From positions 1-52,197 of the forward strand of contig JARKQH010000398.1 in NCBI GenBank assembly GCA_029974925.1: a stretch of DNA of 52,197 bases, read 5' to 3'. Within the stretch, counting starts at the first letter, position 1, and each line of letters starts with the position of its first letter. The stretch comes from Verrucomicrobiota bacterium. Lineage in GTDB: Bacteria > Verrucomicrobiota > Verrucomicrobiia > Limisphaerales > UBA8199. The translations under genes were made by a program, and so were the position numbers. A model generated the notes under the pieces. It was not told the origin of the DNA, searched no databases, and was given only the letters and a program-made list of their open reading frames with translations. This document shows, in pieces, positions 35,901-46,646 of this stretch.

Positions 35901-37631
35901 CTGCAAATCAAAATGGCCCAGGGCGCCAAGCCGGGCGAGGGCGGCCAGTTGCCCGGACACAAGGTTTATCCGTGGATTGCCCGGACGCGTCACTCCACGC
36001 CGGGGGTGGGCCTGATTTCCCCGCCGCCCCATCACGATATTTACTCCATCGAAGACCTCGCCGAGCTGATTCACGATCTTAAGAACGCGAACCACGAGGC
36101 GCGGATCAGCGTCAAGCTGGTGGCCGAGGTCGGCGTGGGCACCATCGCCGCCGGGGTGGCCAAGGCGCATGCCGATGTGGTGCTGATCAGCGGGCATGAC
36201 GGGGGGACCGGGGCGTCGCCGCTGACGGCCATCAAGCACGCCGGCGTGCCGTGGGAGCTCGGCCTGGCCGAGACGCATCAAACCCTGCTGCTCAACAACC
36301 TTCGCGGCCGCATTGCCGTCGAGGCCGACGGCCAGTTGAAGACCGGGCGCGATGTCATCATTGCGGCCCTGCTGGGCGCCGAAGAGTTCGGCTTTGCCAC
36401 CGCGCCGCTGGTTTCGATGGGTTGCATCATGATGCGCGTTTGCCACAAGAACACCTGCCCGGTGGGGGTGGCCACGCAGGACCCCGAGCTGCGGAAGAAT
36501 TTCCGGGGCAAACCGGAGCATGTGGTGAACTTCATGCGGTTCATCGCGCAGGAAGTGCGGGAGCTCATGGCGCAATTGGGCGTGCGCACGCTCAACAACC
36601 TGATCGGGCGGAGCGACCGGCTCGAGATGAAACGCGCGATCGAGCATTGGAAGGCGCGGGGCCTGGATTTCTCCAGCGTCTTTTATCAGCCCGAGGTGTC
36701 GCCGTTTGTGAAGCGGTTCGCGCAGGACCTGCAGGATCACGAGCTGGACAAGACCCTGGACCGGCAGATGCTCTTGCGCCTGTGCGAGCCGGCCCTGGCG
36801 CGCCGCGAGCCGGTCCGCGCCACCATCCCGATCCGCAACTCGAACCGGGTGGTGGGGACCATGTTGGGCAGCGAAGTCAGCCGGCGTTACCATGCCGAGG
36901 GGCTGCCCGACGACACCATTCATCTGCATTTCAAGGGTTCGGCGGGCCAGAGTTTCGGCGCGTTCATGCCCCGCGGCATCACGTTCGAGCTGGAGGGCGA
37001 CGCCAACGACTATTTCGGCAAGGGGCTCTCCGGCGCGCGCCTGGTGGTTTACCCGCCGCGCGGCTCGACCTTTGCCGCCGAGGAGAACATCATCATTGGC
37101 AACGTCGCGCTCTATGGCGCCACCAGCGGGGAGGCGTTCATTCGCGGAGTGGCCGGCGAGCGCTTTGCGGTGCGCAATTCCGGCGCGCTGGCCGTCGTCG
37201 AGGGCATTGGCGACCACGGGTGTGAGTACATGACCGGCGGACGGGTCGCCATTCTCGGGCGGACCGGCCGCAATTTCGCCGCCGGCATGTCCGGCGGCAT
37301 CGCCTATGTCCTGGACCTGGAGGGGGACTTTGCCCAACGCTGCAACCTCGAGATGGTCACCCTGAACCCCGTGACGGACCCGGAGGAGGCGGCCGAGCTG
37401 CGGCAAATGATCCAGGCCCACCGGGAGCGGACCGGCAGTCTGCGGGCGGGCGCCATTCTGGATGCCTGGGAGGAGCACCTGCCCCGGTTCGTCAAAGTGC
37501 TGCCAAAGGATTATGCGCGGGTGCTGGCGGCCACCCGCAAGGTGCGCGAGTCCGGCCTGAGCGGCGAGGAAGCCGTCATGGCCGCCTTTGTCGAGAACAC
37601 CCGCGACGCCGCGCGGGTGGGAGGCGGCTAG
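32994..37631 (+). CDS. gltB: Glutamate synthase large subunit
   Basis: 1545 residues from ATG 32994. A 34-residue propeptide precedes the nucleophile Cys35 of the class-II amidotransferase domain ([20 protein letters not shown]), which releases ammonia from glutamine. A central domain follows, then the FMN-binding synthase barrel ([59 protein letters not shown]) and the [3Fe-4S] site [14 protein letters not shown]. The C-terminal GXGXG beta-helix domain includes [12 protein letters not shown]-like repeats. It makes two glutamates from glutamine and 2-oxoglutarate with GltD as NADPH-oxidising partner. GltD follows at 56 bases. Confidence 0.97.
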   Translation: MTKRADSQRPQGRLPLPGLPPKQGLYDPQYEHDSCGVGFVVNVKGRKSHAIVRDALTILINLRHRGACGCENNTGDGAGILVQMPHEFLQQACEEARIRLPGPKQYGCGLVFLPPDRAQRQRCEAEFERIVREEGQTLLGWRNLPTNNGTLGETAKAGEPFIRQVFIGRDPAMTDDLAFERKLYVIRRRAENSIRYGHLAYGRWFYIPSLSHRTLVYKGMLMAEQLGPYFPELEDPLMQSALALVHSRFSTNTFPSWDRAHPYRFIAHNGEINTLRGNINWIHARQSLFKSSLFDDDLRRVLPVICPDGSDSAMFDNCLEMLVLSGRSLPHAVMMMIPEPWQHHESMSDAKKAFYEFHRFLMEPWDGPASISFTDGIQIGAVLDRNGLRPSRYYVTKDDTLVLASEVGVLDIPAENVQAKGRLQPGRMLLVDTEQGRIVSDEEIKHQIASQKPYRQWLNQHVVPIEDLPEAAPAPAPDREGLIRQQRAFGYTFEDQRFILMPMAVEGVEPLGSMGTDTPLAVLSNKPQLLFNYFKQLFAQVTNPPIDYLREAIVTSTETALGSEGNLLEPTPESCRFVKFETPILTNEELAQIQAIQRPGFKSAVLPILFPVAADGPGLEQAMEELYRQADVAIAAGANILIMSDRGMDRERAPIPSLLAVAGLHHHLIRAGTRTRASLVLESGEPREVHHFALLIGYGVSAINPYLAFDTLDDLIREGLLENLPREKAFKNYIKAAVKGILKVASKMGISTIQSYRGAQIFEAIGLNSALVEKYFTWTASRIEGIGIQELAREVILRHQTAYAERQDNGQVLDPGGQYQWRHDGEYHLFNPQTIHLLQEAVRTGDYQLFKKYSQAVNDQARNLCTLRGLFELRLAAKPIPLEEVEPVESIMRRFKSGAMSYGSISREAHETLAIAMNRIGGKSNTGEGGEDPERFVPLPNGDSRNSAIKQVASGRFGVTSHYLVNAQELQIKMAQGAKPGEGGQLPGHKVYPWIARTRHSTPGVGLISPPPHHDIYSIEDLAELIHDLKNANHEARISVKLVAEVGVGTIAAGVAKAHADVVLISGHDGGTGASPLTAIKHAGVPWELGLAETHQTLLLNNLRGRIAVEADGQLKTGRDVIIAALLGAEEFGFATAPLVSMGCIMMRVCHKNTCPVGVATQDPELRKNFRGKPEHVVNFMRFIAQEVRELMAQLGVRTLNNLIGRSDRLEMKRAIEHWKARGLDFSSVFYQPEVSPFVKRFAQDLQDHELDKTLDRQMLLRLCEPALARREPVRATIPIRNSNRVVGTMLGSEVSRRYHAEGLPDDTIHLHFKGSAGQSFGAFMPRGITFELEGDANDYFGKGLSGARLVVYPPRGSTFAAEENIIIGNVALYGATSGEAFIRGVAGERFAVRNSGALAVVEGIGDHGCEYMTGGRVAILGRTGRNFAAGMSGGIAYVLDLEGDFAQRCNLEMVTLNPVTDPEEAAELRQMIQAHRERTGSLRAGAILDAWEEHLPRFVKVLPKDYARVLAATRKVRESGLSGEEAVMAAFVENTRDAARVGGG

Positions 37632-37686
37632 AGCGGTTGGAGCCATCACCCGATTTTTACAGCCCGTTCATCTCACTCATTCACCC

Positions 37687-39171
37687 ATGGGAAAACCGAC
37701 AGGATTCATCGAATTCAAACGCGAGTTGCCGCCGGAGCTGGCGCCGTTGGAGCGGATCCGCAACTGGGACGAATTTCATCTCCCGTTCGACGAGCCGAAA
37801 CTGCGCGCGCAGGGCGCCCGTTGCATGGATTGCGGCACCCCGTTCTGCCATACCGGTCATGTCATCGCCGGGGCGGCTTCCGGCTGCCCCATCAACAATC
37901 TCATTCCCGAGTGGAACGACCTGGTGTACCGCGGGAAATGGCAGGAAGCCCTCCAGCGGCTCCATAAAACCAATAATTTCCCCGAGTTCACCGGCCGGGT
38001 GTGCCCGGCGCCGTGTGAGGGGGCGTGCGTGCTCGGCATTATTCAACCGCCGGTCACCATCAAGAACATTGAGTGCGCCATCGCCGACCGCGGGTGGGAG
38101 GAGGGTTGGATTGTTCCTCATCCGCCCGCCCGCCGCACCGGCAAACGGGTGGCGATTGTCGGCTCCGGCCCGGCCGGCTTGTCTTGCGCCGCGCAATTGA
38201 ACCGTGTCGGGCACGAGGTGACGGTCTTCGAGCGGGCGGACCGCATCGGCGGGCTGCTCATGTACGGGATTCCCAACATGAAGCTCGACAAGCGGGTGGT
38301 GCAGCGCCGCGTCGAGCTGCTGGCCTCCGAGGGGGTGCGGTTCATTACCCGCTGCGAAGTGGGCAAGGATCTCCCCGCCGGCAAGCTGCTCGAAGACTAC
38401 GATGCGGCGGTGCTCTGCGGGGGGGCGACCAAGCCGCGTGATTTGCCGGTCGAGGGCCGCAACCTTAAAGGCATTCATTTCGCCATGGAGTTCCTGACCG
38501 CCAACACCCGGAGCTTGCTGGATTCCCAGCACCGCAACGGCGATTTCCTCAGCGCCGCGGGCAAGGACGTCATCGTCGTGGGCGGTGGTGACACGGGGAC
38601 GGATTGCGTCGGCACCTCCCTCCGCCACGGCTGCAACAGTGTGCTGCAGCTCGAAATCCTGCCCAAACCGCCGGACGCGCGTCCGCCGGACAATCCCTGG
38701 CCGCAGTGGCCGCGGGTGTTCCGCGTGGATTACGGCCAGGAAGAGGCGGCCGCCCGCTTCGGCGAGGACCCGCGCCGCTATCGCGTCACCGTGGTGCGCT
38801 TCATCGGAGACGAGCATGGCCACGTCAAGGGCGTTCGCACCGTGGTGGTGGATTGGAAGAAGGATGCCCAGGGCCGCCCCGTGCCCGTGCCGGTGCCCGG
38901 CACGGAGCAAACCCTCCCCGCGCAACTGGTTTTGCTGGCCATGGGTTTTCTGGGACCGGAGGACACGCTGCTGGACCAGCTCGAAATCGAACGGGACGCG
39001 CGCTCGAACGCCCGGGCCGAGTACGGCGCCTTTGCCACCAGCCGCCCCGGGATTTTCGCCGCCGGCGACATGCGCCGGGGGCAAAGCCTGGTGGTGTGGG
39101 CGATCAATGAGGGACGTGGCGCCGCCCGCGAGTGCGACCGCTACCTGATGGGCGAAACTTCCCTGCCCTGA
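37687..39171 (+). CDS. gltD: Glutamate synthase small subunit
   Basis: 494 residues from ATG 37687 ([20 protein letters not shown]). Cys pairs for two [4Fe-4S] clusters lie in [20 protein letters not shown] and [20 protein letters not shown]. The FAD fold is [20 protein letters not shown] and the NADPH fold [20 protein letters not shown]. It ends with [20 protein letters not shown]. It oxidises NADPH and passes electrons to GltB. Its stop codon lies inside the left arm of a perfect terminator-like hairpin. It is distinct in sequence from the GltD-like NfnB at 18685. Confidence 0.96.
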   Translation: MGKPTGFIEFKRELPPELAPLERIRNWDEFHLPFDEPKLRAQGARCMDCGTPFCHTGHVIAGAASGCPINNLIPEWNDLVYRGKWQEALQRLHKTNNFPEFTGRVCPAPCEGACVLGIIQPPVTIKNIECAIADRGWEEGWIVPHPPARRTGKRVAIVGSGPAGLSCAAQLNRVGHEVTVFERADRIGGLLMYGIPNMKLDKRVVQRRVELLASEGVRFITRCEVGKDLPAGKLLEDYDAAVLCGGATKPRDLPVEGRNLKGIHFAMEFLTANTRSLLDSQHRNGDFLSAAGKDVIVVGGGDTGTDCVGTSLRHGCNSVLQLEILPKPPDARPPDNPWPQWPRVFRVDYGQEEAAARFGEDPRRYRVTVVRFIGDEHGHVKGVRTVVVDWKKDAQGRPVPVPVPGTEQTLPAQLVLLAMGFLGPEDTLLDQLEIERDARSNARAEYGAFATSRPGIFAAGDMRRGQSLVVWAINEGRGAARECDRYLMGETSLP

Positions 39172-39191
39172 CCTCGTTTCGAGGTCAGGGC
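39165..39191. terminator. Bidirectional hairpin between gltD and gdhA, overlapping the gltD stop
   Basis: GCCCTGACCTCG (39165-39176) and CGAGGTCAGGGC (39180-39191) form a perfect 12-base stem with a TTT loop. The gltD TGA (39169-39171) is within the left arm. As gltD and gdhA converge, the same stem can serve both. Confidence 0.65.
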
Positions 39192-39227
39192 TCGACCTTC
39201 AAAGTCTGGCTTGAAAACCGGGGTCGC

Positions 39228-40880
<1,653 letters not shown>

Positions 40881-43517
40881 ATGAAATCCGAGAAACCACT
40901 CATGAGCAGCGGCATGCCCGGTCTGGACCGCGTGTTGCAGGGCTTGCTGCCCGGCGACAATGTTGTCTGGGAGGTCGAGGATGTCGCGGACTATGCGCCG
41001 GTGCTGCCGCCCTTCGCCGCCGAGGCCCGGCGGCTGGGGCGCCGGCTGGTTTACTTCCGGTTTGCGCGGCACGAGCCGTTGCTGGAGGCCGGTTGCGGCG
41101 CGGAGATTCACGTGCTGCACCCCCAGGAGGGGTTCGAGCGATTCCTGACGGGCATCCTGGACATCATCGAGAGCGTCGGGCCGGGCGCGTTCTATGTGTT
41201 TGATTGCCTGTCGGACCTGGCGGCGGATTGGTATAGCGACCGGATGCTGGGCAACTTCTTCATGATTGCCTGCCCCTATCTCTACGAGCTGGACACGCTG
41301 GCCTATTTCGCCCTGCTCAAATCCCAACACTCCTTCCAGGCCATTCATGCCATTGTGCAAACCGCGCAGGTGATCATCGAGGTTTACCGGACCGACAGCC
41401 GCCTCTACATTCACCCGCAAAAGGTTTGGCAACGCTATTCGCCCAGCATGTACAGCTTGCATCGCTGGGAAGGCGACCAGTTCCTTCCCGTCACCAGCAG
41501 CGCCACCATCACCGACATTCTCACCTCGGTTTCCCGCCCTTCGCTGGAATTCACGGTCTCCCGCCCGGGCATCTGGCTGCAAACCTTCCAGCAGGCGCGG
41601 GACCTGCTGGCGGAGCTCGAGGCGGGGCGCGCCTCGGCCGAGGACGCGCGGCGCCTGTTTGCGCGGGTGGTCAAGATGGTGTTGACGCGCGACGAGCGTT
41701 TCCTGGCGCTGGCGGAGGAGTATTTCCACCTGGCGGACCTGGTGGGGGTGATGCAGCGCATGGTGGGCACTGGCCTGGTGGGGGGAAAATCGCTGGGCAT
41801 GCTCCTGGCCCGGGCCATTCTGCGCAAGGCCGATCCGCGGTGGGAACAGCGGCTGGAAAGCCATGATTCCTTTTACGTCGGCTCGGACGTGTTCTACACG
41901 TATCTGGTGCAGAACGGCTGCTGGTGGCTGCGCCGCCGGCAGAAGGATTTCGCCACCTATCTCCGCCGTGCGGAAGAGGCCCGCCAGAAGATTCTCGCCG
42001 GGACTTTTCCCGAAGTGATTCAGAACCAGTTCATGGAGATGCTGGAGTACTTCGGCCAGTCCCCCCTGATTGTTCGTTCGAGCAGCCTCCTGGAAGACAA
42101 TTACGGCAACGCCTTTTCCGGCAAATACGAAAGTGTGTTTCTGGCCAACCAGGGTTCCCCCCAGGACCGGCTGACCGCCTTTCTGCAGGCGGTGCGCACC
42201 GTCTATGCCAGCACCATGAGCGAAGAAGGGTTGCGTTACCGGCTTCATCACGGCCTGTTGGACCGCGACGAGCAGATGGCGCTGCTGGTGCAGCGGGTTT
42301 CCGGCGAACTTTGCGGCAGCCTGTTCTTTCCCCACCTTGCCGGTGTGGGCCTCTCGTTCAACCCCTTTGTCTGGAGCCAGGAAATTGACCCCGAAGCGGG
42401 CATGCTGCGGCTGGTGTTTGGTCTCGGCACCCGCGCGGTGGACCGCAACGAGGACGACTACACGCGGCTGGTTGCGTTGAATGCTCCGCGGCGGCGTCCG
42501 GACAGCCGCGCCGAGGATGCGCGCGCTTTCACCCAGCGCCGGGTGGACGCCATTGACCTGGCCGCCAACCAGTTCGTCACCCGCAAGTTCGAGGAGGTTG
42601 CCCCGCTTTTGCCGCAACACCTTCTGGACCTGTTCACGGCCGGCGCGGAATCGCGGCCGGATTACGCCTCGGGAGGCGTCCCCGATCCGGGGTTCCTGAG
42701 CTTTGACCGGTTGCTGGCGCGGACGGACTTCGTGCCCATCATGCGCGAGCTGTGCGCGCTGCTGCAACAGGCTTACCGCCATCCCGTGGACATCGAATTC
42801 ACCGCCAATTTTCTCCCCGACGAGAGCTTCCGCATCAACCTGGTGCAATGCCGGCCGTTCCAGGTCAAAGTCATGGGGGAAGGCAGCCGCGCCCGATTGC
42901 CCGAGGTCCTGGACGAATCGCGGGTGCTTTTCCGAACCCGCGGGCCGATTATTGGCCACAGCCTGGCGACTCCCATAGACCGGCTGATCTACGTCGTTCC
43001 CGCGGCCTACAGCAAGCTCAACACCACTCAGCGGTATTCGGTCGCCCGCGCCGTCGGCCAGGTCGTGCACCTCGAATTGCCGTCCGACCACAAAACGATC
43101 CTGCTCGCGGGTCCCGGCCGCTGGGCCACCTCGATGCCCTGGCTGGGCGTGCCGGTCTCTTTCGCCGAGATCAACAAGGTGTCGGTCATCTGCGAACTGG
43201 CGGTGATGCACGAAGGGCTCATCCCGGATGTGTCGTTGGGCACCCACTTCTTCAATGACCTGGTTGAGCTGGACATGCTCTACCTGGCCATCATCCCCGG
43301 CCGGGAAGGGCACGGCCTCAACGAATCGCTGATCTGTTCGCGTCCCAATCTGCTGGCCCGGCTGGTGCCGGCCGCCGCCGAGTTTGAGCCCGTGCTCCGG
43401 GTAGTGGATTTCTTCCCGCCCGGATCGGCGGAGGAGGTCTTCCTTCACGTGGATTCCCGTCAGCAGACGGCCCTGTGTTATTGGTCGCAGCCCGCGAACG
43501 CCGGGCCGGGGGTGTAA
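40881..43517 (+). CDS. Fusion of a P-loop-less KaiC/RecA-like domain with a pyruvate/PEP-binding (PPDK-N) domain
   Basis: 878 residues from ATG 40881. Residues 10-250 follow KaiC-like RecA folds: SSGMPGLDRVLQGLLPGDNV matches the 'G-x-P-G-L-D' start, and GAFYVFDCLSDLAADW resembles Walker B. The Walker A loop (GxxxxGKT) is replaced by GDNVVWEVEDVADY. Residues ~300-700 match the nucleotide-binding domain of PEP synthase and pyruvate phosphate dikinase (GGKSLGMLLARAILRK, PLIVRSSSLLEDNYGNAFSG). The phosphohistidine swivelling domain and the PEP barrel are absent. A conserved region with LLAGPGRWATSMPWLGVPVS lies at ~744-760 instead. Whether it is an enzyme, sensor or storage regulator is unknown. 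Confidence 0.75.
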   Translation: MKSEKPLMSSGMPGLDRVLQGLLPGDNVVWEVEDVADYAPVLPPFAAEARRLGRRLVYFRFARHEPLLEAGCGAEIHVLHPQEGFERFLTGILDIIESVGPGAFYVFDCLSDLAADWYSDRMLGNFFMIACPYLYELDTLAYFALLKSQHSFQAIHAIVQTAQVIIEVYRTDSRLYIHPQKVWQRYSPSMYSLHRWEGDQFLPVTSSATITDILTSVSRPSLEFTVSRPGIWLQTFQQARDLLAELEAGRASAEDARRLFARVVKMVLTRDERFLALAEEYFHLADLVGVMQRMVGTGLVGGKSLGMLLARAILRKADPRWEQRLESHDSFYVGSDVFYTYLVQNGCWWLRRRQKDFATYLRRAEEARQKILAGTFPEVIQNQFMEMLEYFGQSPLIVRSSSLLEDNYGNAFSGKYESVFLANQGSPQDRLTAFLQAVRTVYASTMSEEGLRYRLHHGLLDRDEQMALLVQRVSGELCGSLFFPHLAGVGLSFNPFVWSQEIDPEAGMLRLVFGLGTRAVDRNEDDYTRLVALNAPRRRPDSRAEDARAFTQRRVDAIDLAANQFVTRKFEEVAPLLPQHLLDLFTAGAESRPDYASGGVPDPGFLSFDRLLARTDFVPIMRELCALLQQAYRHPVDIEFTANFLPDESFRINLVQCRPFQVKVMGEGSRARLPEVLDESRVLFRTRGPIIGHSLATPIDRLIYVVPAAYSKLNTTQRYSVARAVGQVVHLELPSDHKTILLAGPGRWATSMPWLGVPVSFAEINKVSVICELAVMHEGLIPDVSLGTHFFNDLVELDMLYLAIIPGREGHGLNESLICSRPNLLARLVPAAAEFEPVLRVVDFFPPGSAEEVFLHVDSRQQTALCYWSQPANAGPGV

Positions 43518-43551
43518 CCTTTTTTCCGCGGCAATCGTATCCCCTTGTAGA

Positions 43552-43575
43552 AACCGCGTGAAAGACCGCGCGGTT
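43552..43575. repeat. Inverted repeat upstream of the secreted-protein/ECF operon
   Basis: AACCGCG (43552-43558) and CGCGGTT (43569-43575) are perfect 7-base arms 10 bases apart, about 30 bases upstream of the ATG at 43604. It may be an operator, or a weak terminator of the preceding gene, whose stop is followed by a run of T at 43520-43525. Confidence 0.35.
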
Positions 43576-43603
43576 GAAGCTAAATTAACAAATAGAACTG
43601 ATT

Positions 43604-44569
43604 ATGAAGACAAACTGCCTTTGCATCCTGGCCGCCGCCGCTTGGGCCCTGGCCGGGACCCTCCCGGTCCAGGCCGGGCCGCTGGTTCGGTCGGATGTGC
43701 CCGCCGAACCCTCGTGGGTGTTGCATGTGGACTGTGACCAACTCCGCAACACGGCCATCGGCCAGTTCCTGTTGGCTGAGATGAACAAGCCGGAAGTGCA
43801 GGCCAAATTCGCGGCCTTCGAAACCATTTTCAGTTTCGACCCGCGAACGGCGCTGCGCGGCTTCACGCTGTACAGCACCGGCGCCGCGCCGGAGGATGGC
43901 GTTCTGCTGGTCTATGCCGACATTAACGCCTCGCGGCTTGAGACCCTGGTGAAGGCCGCGAAGGATTATCAAAGCACCCCGTACAAGCAGCACGTCATCC
44001 ACAACTGGATAGACGAGAAAAAGAAAAAAGGGCCGGACGGCTCACAGCCTCGAGTTTATGCCGCCATTCATGGCGGGCGCGTGGTCATTTTTGGTCAGCG
44101 CCAAGCCCGCGTCGCGGGTGCGCTGGACGTGCTCGACAAGGCCGCCCCCTCCCTTGGCGTCTCGGCGGCCTTTCCGCAATTGGGCGCCTCCGACAACGCC
44201 AGTTTCATCCAGGGCCTGGCTCGCAAGGTGGACCTGCCGCCTTCCGACCCAAACGCCGCCTTGTTCCGGCTGACGCGACAGACCTTGCTGCAGGTGAGCG
44301 AAGCCCAACGCCAGCTTAACGCGACGCTGACCCTCGATGCCCGTGACGAAGAAGTGGCCGCGCAGATGGTGACTGTGGCGCAAGGCTTGGTCGCCTTGAT
44401 GAAACTCCAAACGGACAAACCGGAGTCGGTCAAGCTGGCCGAGGCGACGACCATCAGGCAGGAAGGCGCCAGTGTGGTGGGCCGGCTGAACCTGTCGGTG
44501 GACGAGGTGGTGGCCATGCTGAAGGCCGGGGCGGCGCGTGCGGCGGCCCAAAAGGCGTCCGAACCCTGA
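43604..44569 (+). CDS. Secreted protein of unknown function, first gene of an ECF sigma operon
   Basis: 321 residues. MKTNCLCILAAAAWALAGTL plus PVQAG is a clear signal peptide. The mature protein is alpha/beta with WVLHVDCDQLRNTAIGQFLL, RGFTLYSTGAAPEDGVLLVY, then VYAAIHGGRVVIFGQRQARV and FIQGLARKVDLPPSDPNAAL. The C-terminal half is helical. Similar exported proteins occur widely in Verrucomicrobia, but no biochemical role is known to me. The sigma factor begins 19 bases downstream, so this is probably the target or signal protein of the sigma system rather than a coincidental neighbour. Confidence 0.7.
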   Translation: MKTNCLCILAAAAWALAGTLPVQAGPLVRSDVPAEPSWVLHVDCDQLRNTAIGQFLLAEMNKPEVQAKFAAFETIFSFDPRTALRGFTLYSTGAAPEDGVLLVYADINASRLETLVKAAKDYQSTPYKQHVIHNWIDEKKKKGPDGSQPRVYAAIHGGRVVIFGQRQARVAGALDVLDKAAPSLGVSAAFPQLGASDNASFIQGLARKVDLPPSDPNAALFRLTRQTLLQVSEAQRQLNATLTLDARDEEVAAQMVTVAQGLVALMKLQTDKPESVKLAEATTIRQEGASVVGRLNLSVDEVVAMLKAGAARAAAQKASEP

Positions 44570-44588
44570 GTGACCGCGGGGTCCTGGC

Positions 44589-45281
44589 GTGAACGCCGAA
44601 TGGCCATCGCTGACGGACGAGGAGCTGGCGCGGCAAAGCCAGGCCGGCTCCCTGTCCGCCTTTGAGGAATTGGTCCGTCGCTATGAAGCGCGTGTCTTTG
44701 CATTTGTCCGCCGCGGGTGTCGAAATGAGGCCGATGCCCGGGAAATCACGCAGGACACGTTCGTCCGCGCCTTTCAGGCCATTGGCCAGTACCACGTCCA
44801 CCATCCCTTCCGCGTCTGGCTCTTCGCCATCGCCCGCCGCAAATGCATAGACCGCCACCGCGCCACGCGCGAACCTTGCGAGGGCCCGCTGCCGGAGCTG
44901 GCGGATGACCCTGACCCGGCGGAGGTGCTGGCGCGGCGCGAAGCCCGCGCCGACCTCTGGCAGTTGGCGCGCCGCCACCTGCCGCTGGCTCAGTTTGAGG
45001 CCCTCTGGCTGTATTATGCCGAGGACATGGATGTCGCTGAGACTGCCCGGGTTCTGCGCAAGACCCAGACCCATGTGAAAGTGCTCTTGTTCCGCGCCCG
45101 GCGGACGCTGGCGCGCGAACTGCAAAAGCCCCGGCCGGTCGTTGAAATCGCGTCGAAAGCCGTGACCCAAACCTTTCCCGCGAGCGTGGCCTCTCCCCGG
45201 GGTGGCCGCGCCGCAACGGTCAATGCCCTGGCCCGCCCAAACCCCGCCGCGCCGGTTTCCCACGCCCCATTGAACCTATGA
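44589..45281 (+). CDS. ECF-type RNA polymerase sigma factor
   Basis: 230 residues, GTG start. Region 2 is FEELVRRYEARVFAFVRRGC followed by DAREITQDTFVRAFQAIGQY, and WLFAIARRKCIDRHRATRE gives the -10-binding helix. Region 4 is LPLAQFEALWLYYAEDMDVA with ETARVLRKTQTHVKVLLFRA as the helix-turn-helix. There is a ~45-residue C-terminal tail beyond region 4. The stop overlaps the start of the next gene by ATGA, so the partner is made in fixed ratio, as with an anti-sigma factor. Confidence 0.88.
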   Translation: MNAEWPSLTDEELARQSQAGSLSAFEELVRRYEARVFAFVRRGCRNEADAREITQDTFVRAFQAIGQYHVHHPFRVWLFAIARRKCIDRHRATREPCEGPLPELADDPDPAEVLARREARADLWQLARRHLPLAQFEALWLYYAEDMDVAETARVLRKTQTHVKVLLFRARRTLARELQKPRPVVEIASKAVTQTFPASVASPRGGRAATVNALARPNPAAPVSHAPLNL

Positions 45282-45784
45282 AGAACTTGTTGCGTCAGTT
45301 CCGAATTTCCTCCGCCTTGGATGCGGGGACCCCCTTGCCTCCATCAGTCCAGGCGGCGGTGAACCGTTGCAAAGAACTGCGGGAGTTTCAGGCCAGTTTG
45401 ACCACCCTGGACCGGGAGTTGCGTGAAACGCCGCCTCCGATCGCCCCTTTGCCCGCCTCGGCCCATCACGCCATCCTGCGCGCCATCAAGCATCAGGCCG
45501 GCTCGAGCCGGGCTCCGGCGGCGGCGGCTTGGCGCTGGAGGTGGGCGGTGGCGAGCGCGGTTGCCGTTCCCCTCGTGGTTTTGGCAGCGTGGTGGCTGGT
45601 CCGTGAGCTGGCGCCGCCGGCCCGGCCACCGGCCATGGCTTCCGCTGACCCGGCCTTGACAGTGCCCGCTCCGATGGCCGATCAAATGTCCGCCGCCTTG
45701 TTAGGTCCTTTGGCTCGGGAATGGCACGGGGTCCGTGCCGACGTGACTCAAACCGTCGAGTTCCTGCTGGCCAGTATCCCGTAA
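45278..45784 (+). CDS. Putative membrane-anchored anti-sigma factor
   Basis: 168 residues. The first ~85 residues are soluble and helical (AAVNRCKELREFQASLTTLD), followed by one membrane segment WRWAVASAVAVPLVVLAAWW and a Pro/Ala-rich outer part. It lacks the H-x3-C-x2-C zinc motif of the classical ZAS group. Overlap with the ECF gene, single span and cytoplasmic N-terminus support an anti-sigma role; sequence alone would not. Confidence 0.6.
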   Translation: MKNLLRQFRISSALDAGTPLPPSVQAAVNRCKELREFQASLTTLDRELRETPPPIAPLPASAHHAILRAIKHQAGSSRAPAAAAWRWRWAVASAVAVPLVVLAAWWLVRELAPPARPPAMASADPALTVPAPMADQMSAALLGPLAREWHGVRADVTQTVEFLLASIP

Positions 45785-45796
45785 TCCCCGCTCCAG

Positions 45797-46291
45797 CTAG
45801 AGCGGGTTTCCGGGCAAAAGCCGGCCTCGAGGGTCCGTCCGCCAGCCCCGGGACTCCGAGCGTGCGGGCAGGGCATGCCCCAATTCCTGCCGCCGGCATT
45901 CCGGGGGGGCGGCAACCGTGGTAATCAGGTAGCTTTCGTCGAAGGTCCTGCCCCCCGCGGGGCAAACCACCTGCCGCTTGAGGAATGGAGCGATGTCCTT
46001 GAATTCAACCGGGCTTTGGGGACTGCGTCGAGCTTCCAGCGCCCAAGTCTGAACGGCGTTGTCAATCTGGCGCAGGTTGCTGATGCACGTGTTGCGCTGG
46101 GAACTGACTCTCGCCCTGGCAAAGTGAGGAATGGCGATGGTGGTCAGCAGGCCGATAAGAGCCACCACGATTGAAATCTCGGTCAAAGTGAAGGCGGAAC
46201 GGCGGCCGGGAGAGGCTTGCGCGACTTCAGCGCTCCCCGGCCATATCGCCGGGCTGAGGTGTCCAAGGTCTCTGCGCATAAGCTGGCTCAT
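45797..46291 (-). CDS. Type II secretion / type IV pilin-like pseudopilin
   Basis: 164 residues. A basic leader of ~33 residues ends at RRSA, followed by FTLTEISIVVALIGLLTTIA with Glu at position 5, the class III signal cut and methylated by prepilin peptidase. The mature part has the Verrucomicrobial pattern CISNLRQIDNAVQTWALEAR, then KRQVVCPAGGRTFDESYLIT and PPECRRQELGHAL. Family members usually end about there, and this one has ~20 more Arg/Gly/Pro-rich residues. ATG at 46279 is an alternative start. It is isolated from other secretion genes, so assembly machinery must be elsewhere. A role in a type II-like pseudopilus is probable. Confidence 0.8.
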   Translation of the reverse strand: MSQLMRRDLGHLSPAIWPGSAEVAQASPGRRSAFTLTEISIVVALIGLLTTIAIPHFARARVSSQRNTCISNLRQIDNAVQTWALEARRSPQSPVEFKDIAPFLKRQVVCPAGGRTFDESYLITTVAAPPECRRQELGHALPARSESRGWRTDPRGRLLPGNPL

Positions 46292-46646
46292 CTGTGAGCA
46301 GCATGCACCCCCACCGGTGGACGCAACAATTCAGGACATTACCGAGGGCTGTCGGTATTAGTCCGGCATCTGAGATCGGGTCATCGGCGGACAGGAAACC
46401 GGCTTCAACATTTCCCCCTGTGAAACTTGGTGTGATTTGATGTTGACGCCCGCCCCGCCCCCGGACATTTTGGGCTCAACACATCATCCCAAACGAAGCG
46501 CTGGAAACTTGGGCAGCCTTTGACCCATGTCAATTTCGGTGTCGGTTCCATCGGCTTATGTTGAGCGCGTGCAAATGGCGGATGCTTGCAACAGGAATCC
46601 TCAAGGCGCCGGCGCGCCGCGCCGTGATGCGCTCGGTGGCTAGCTC
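46292..46646. promoter_or_regulatory. Divergent control region pseudopilin / cytochrome operon
   Basis: 355 bases with no supported gene or RNA. TACCGA (46340-46345) and TCGGTA (46352-46357) form a 6-base inverted repeat with a 6-base spacer, about 50 bases upstream of the pseudopilin start, and might be an operator. Promoters for both genes must lie here, but I cannot identify convincing -35/-10 boxes. Confidence 0.3.

Noticed and set aside
32973-37649. Very long open frame on the minus strand opposite gltB
   Set aside because: It mirrors the codon pattern of gltB, a GC-rich third-position artefact, and encodes no recognisable domain.
46575-46600. Sigma-54 type promoter (TGGCGGATGCTTGC) before the cytochrome operon
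   Set aside because: Spacing between the GG and GC elements is one base short of the strict requirement, and no activator gene is present.
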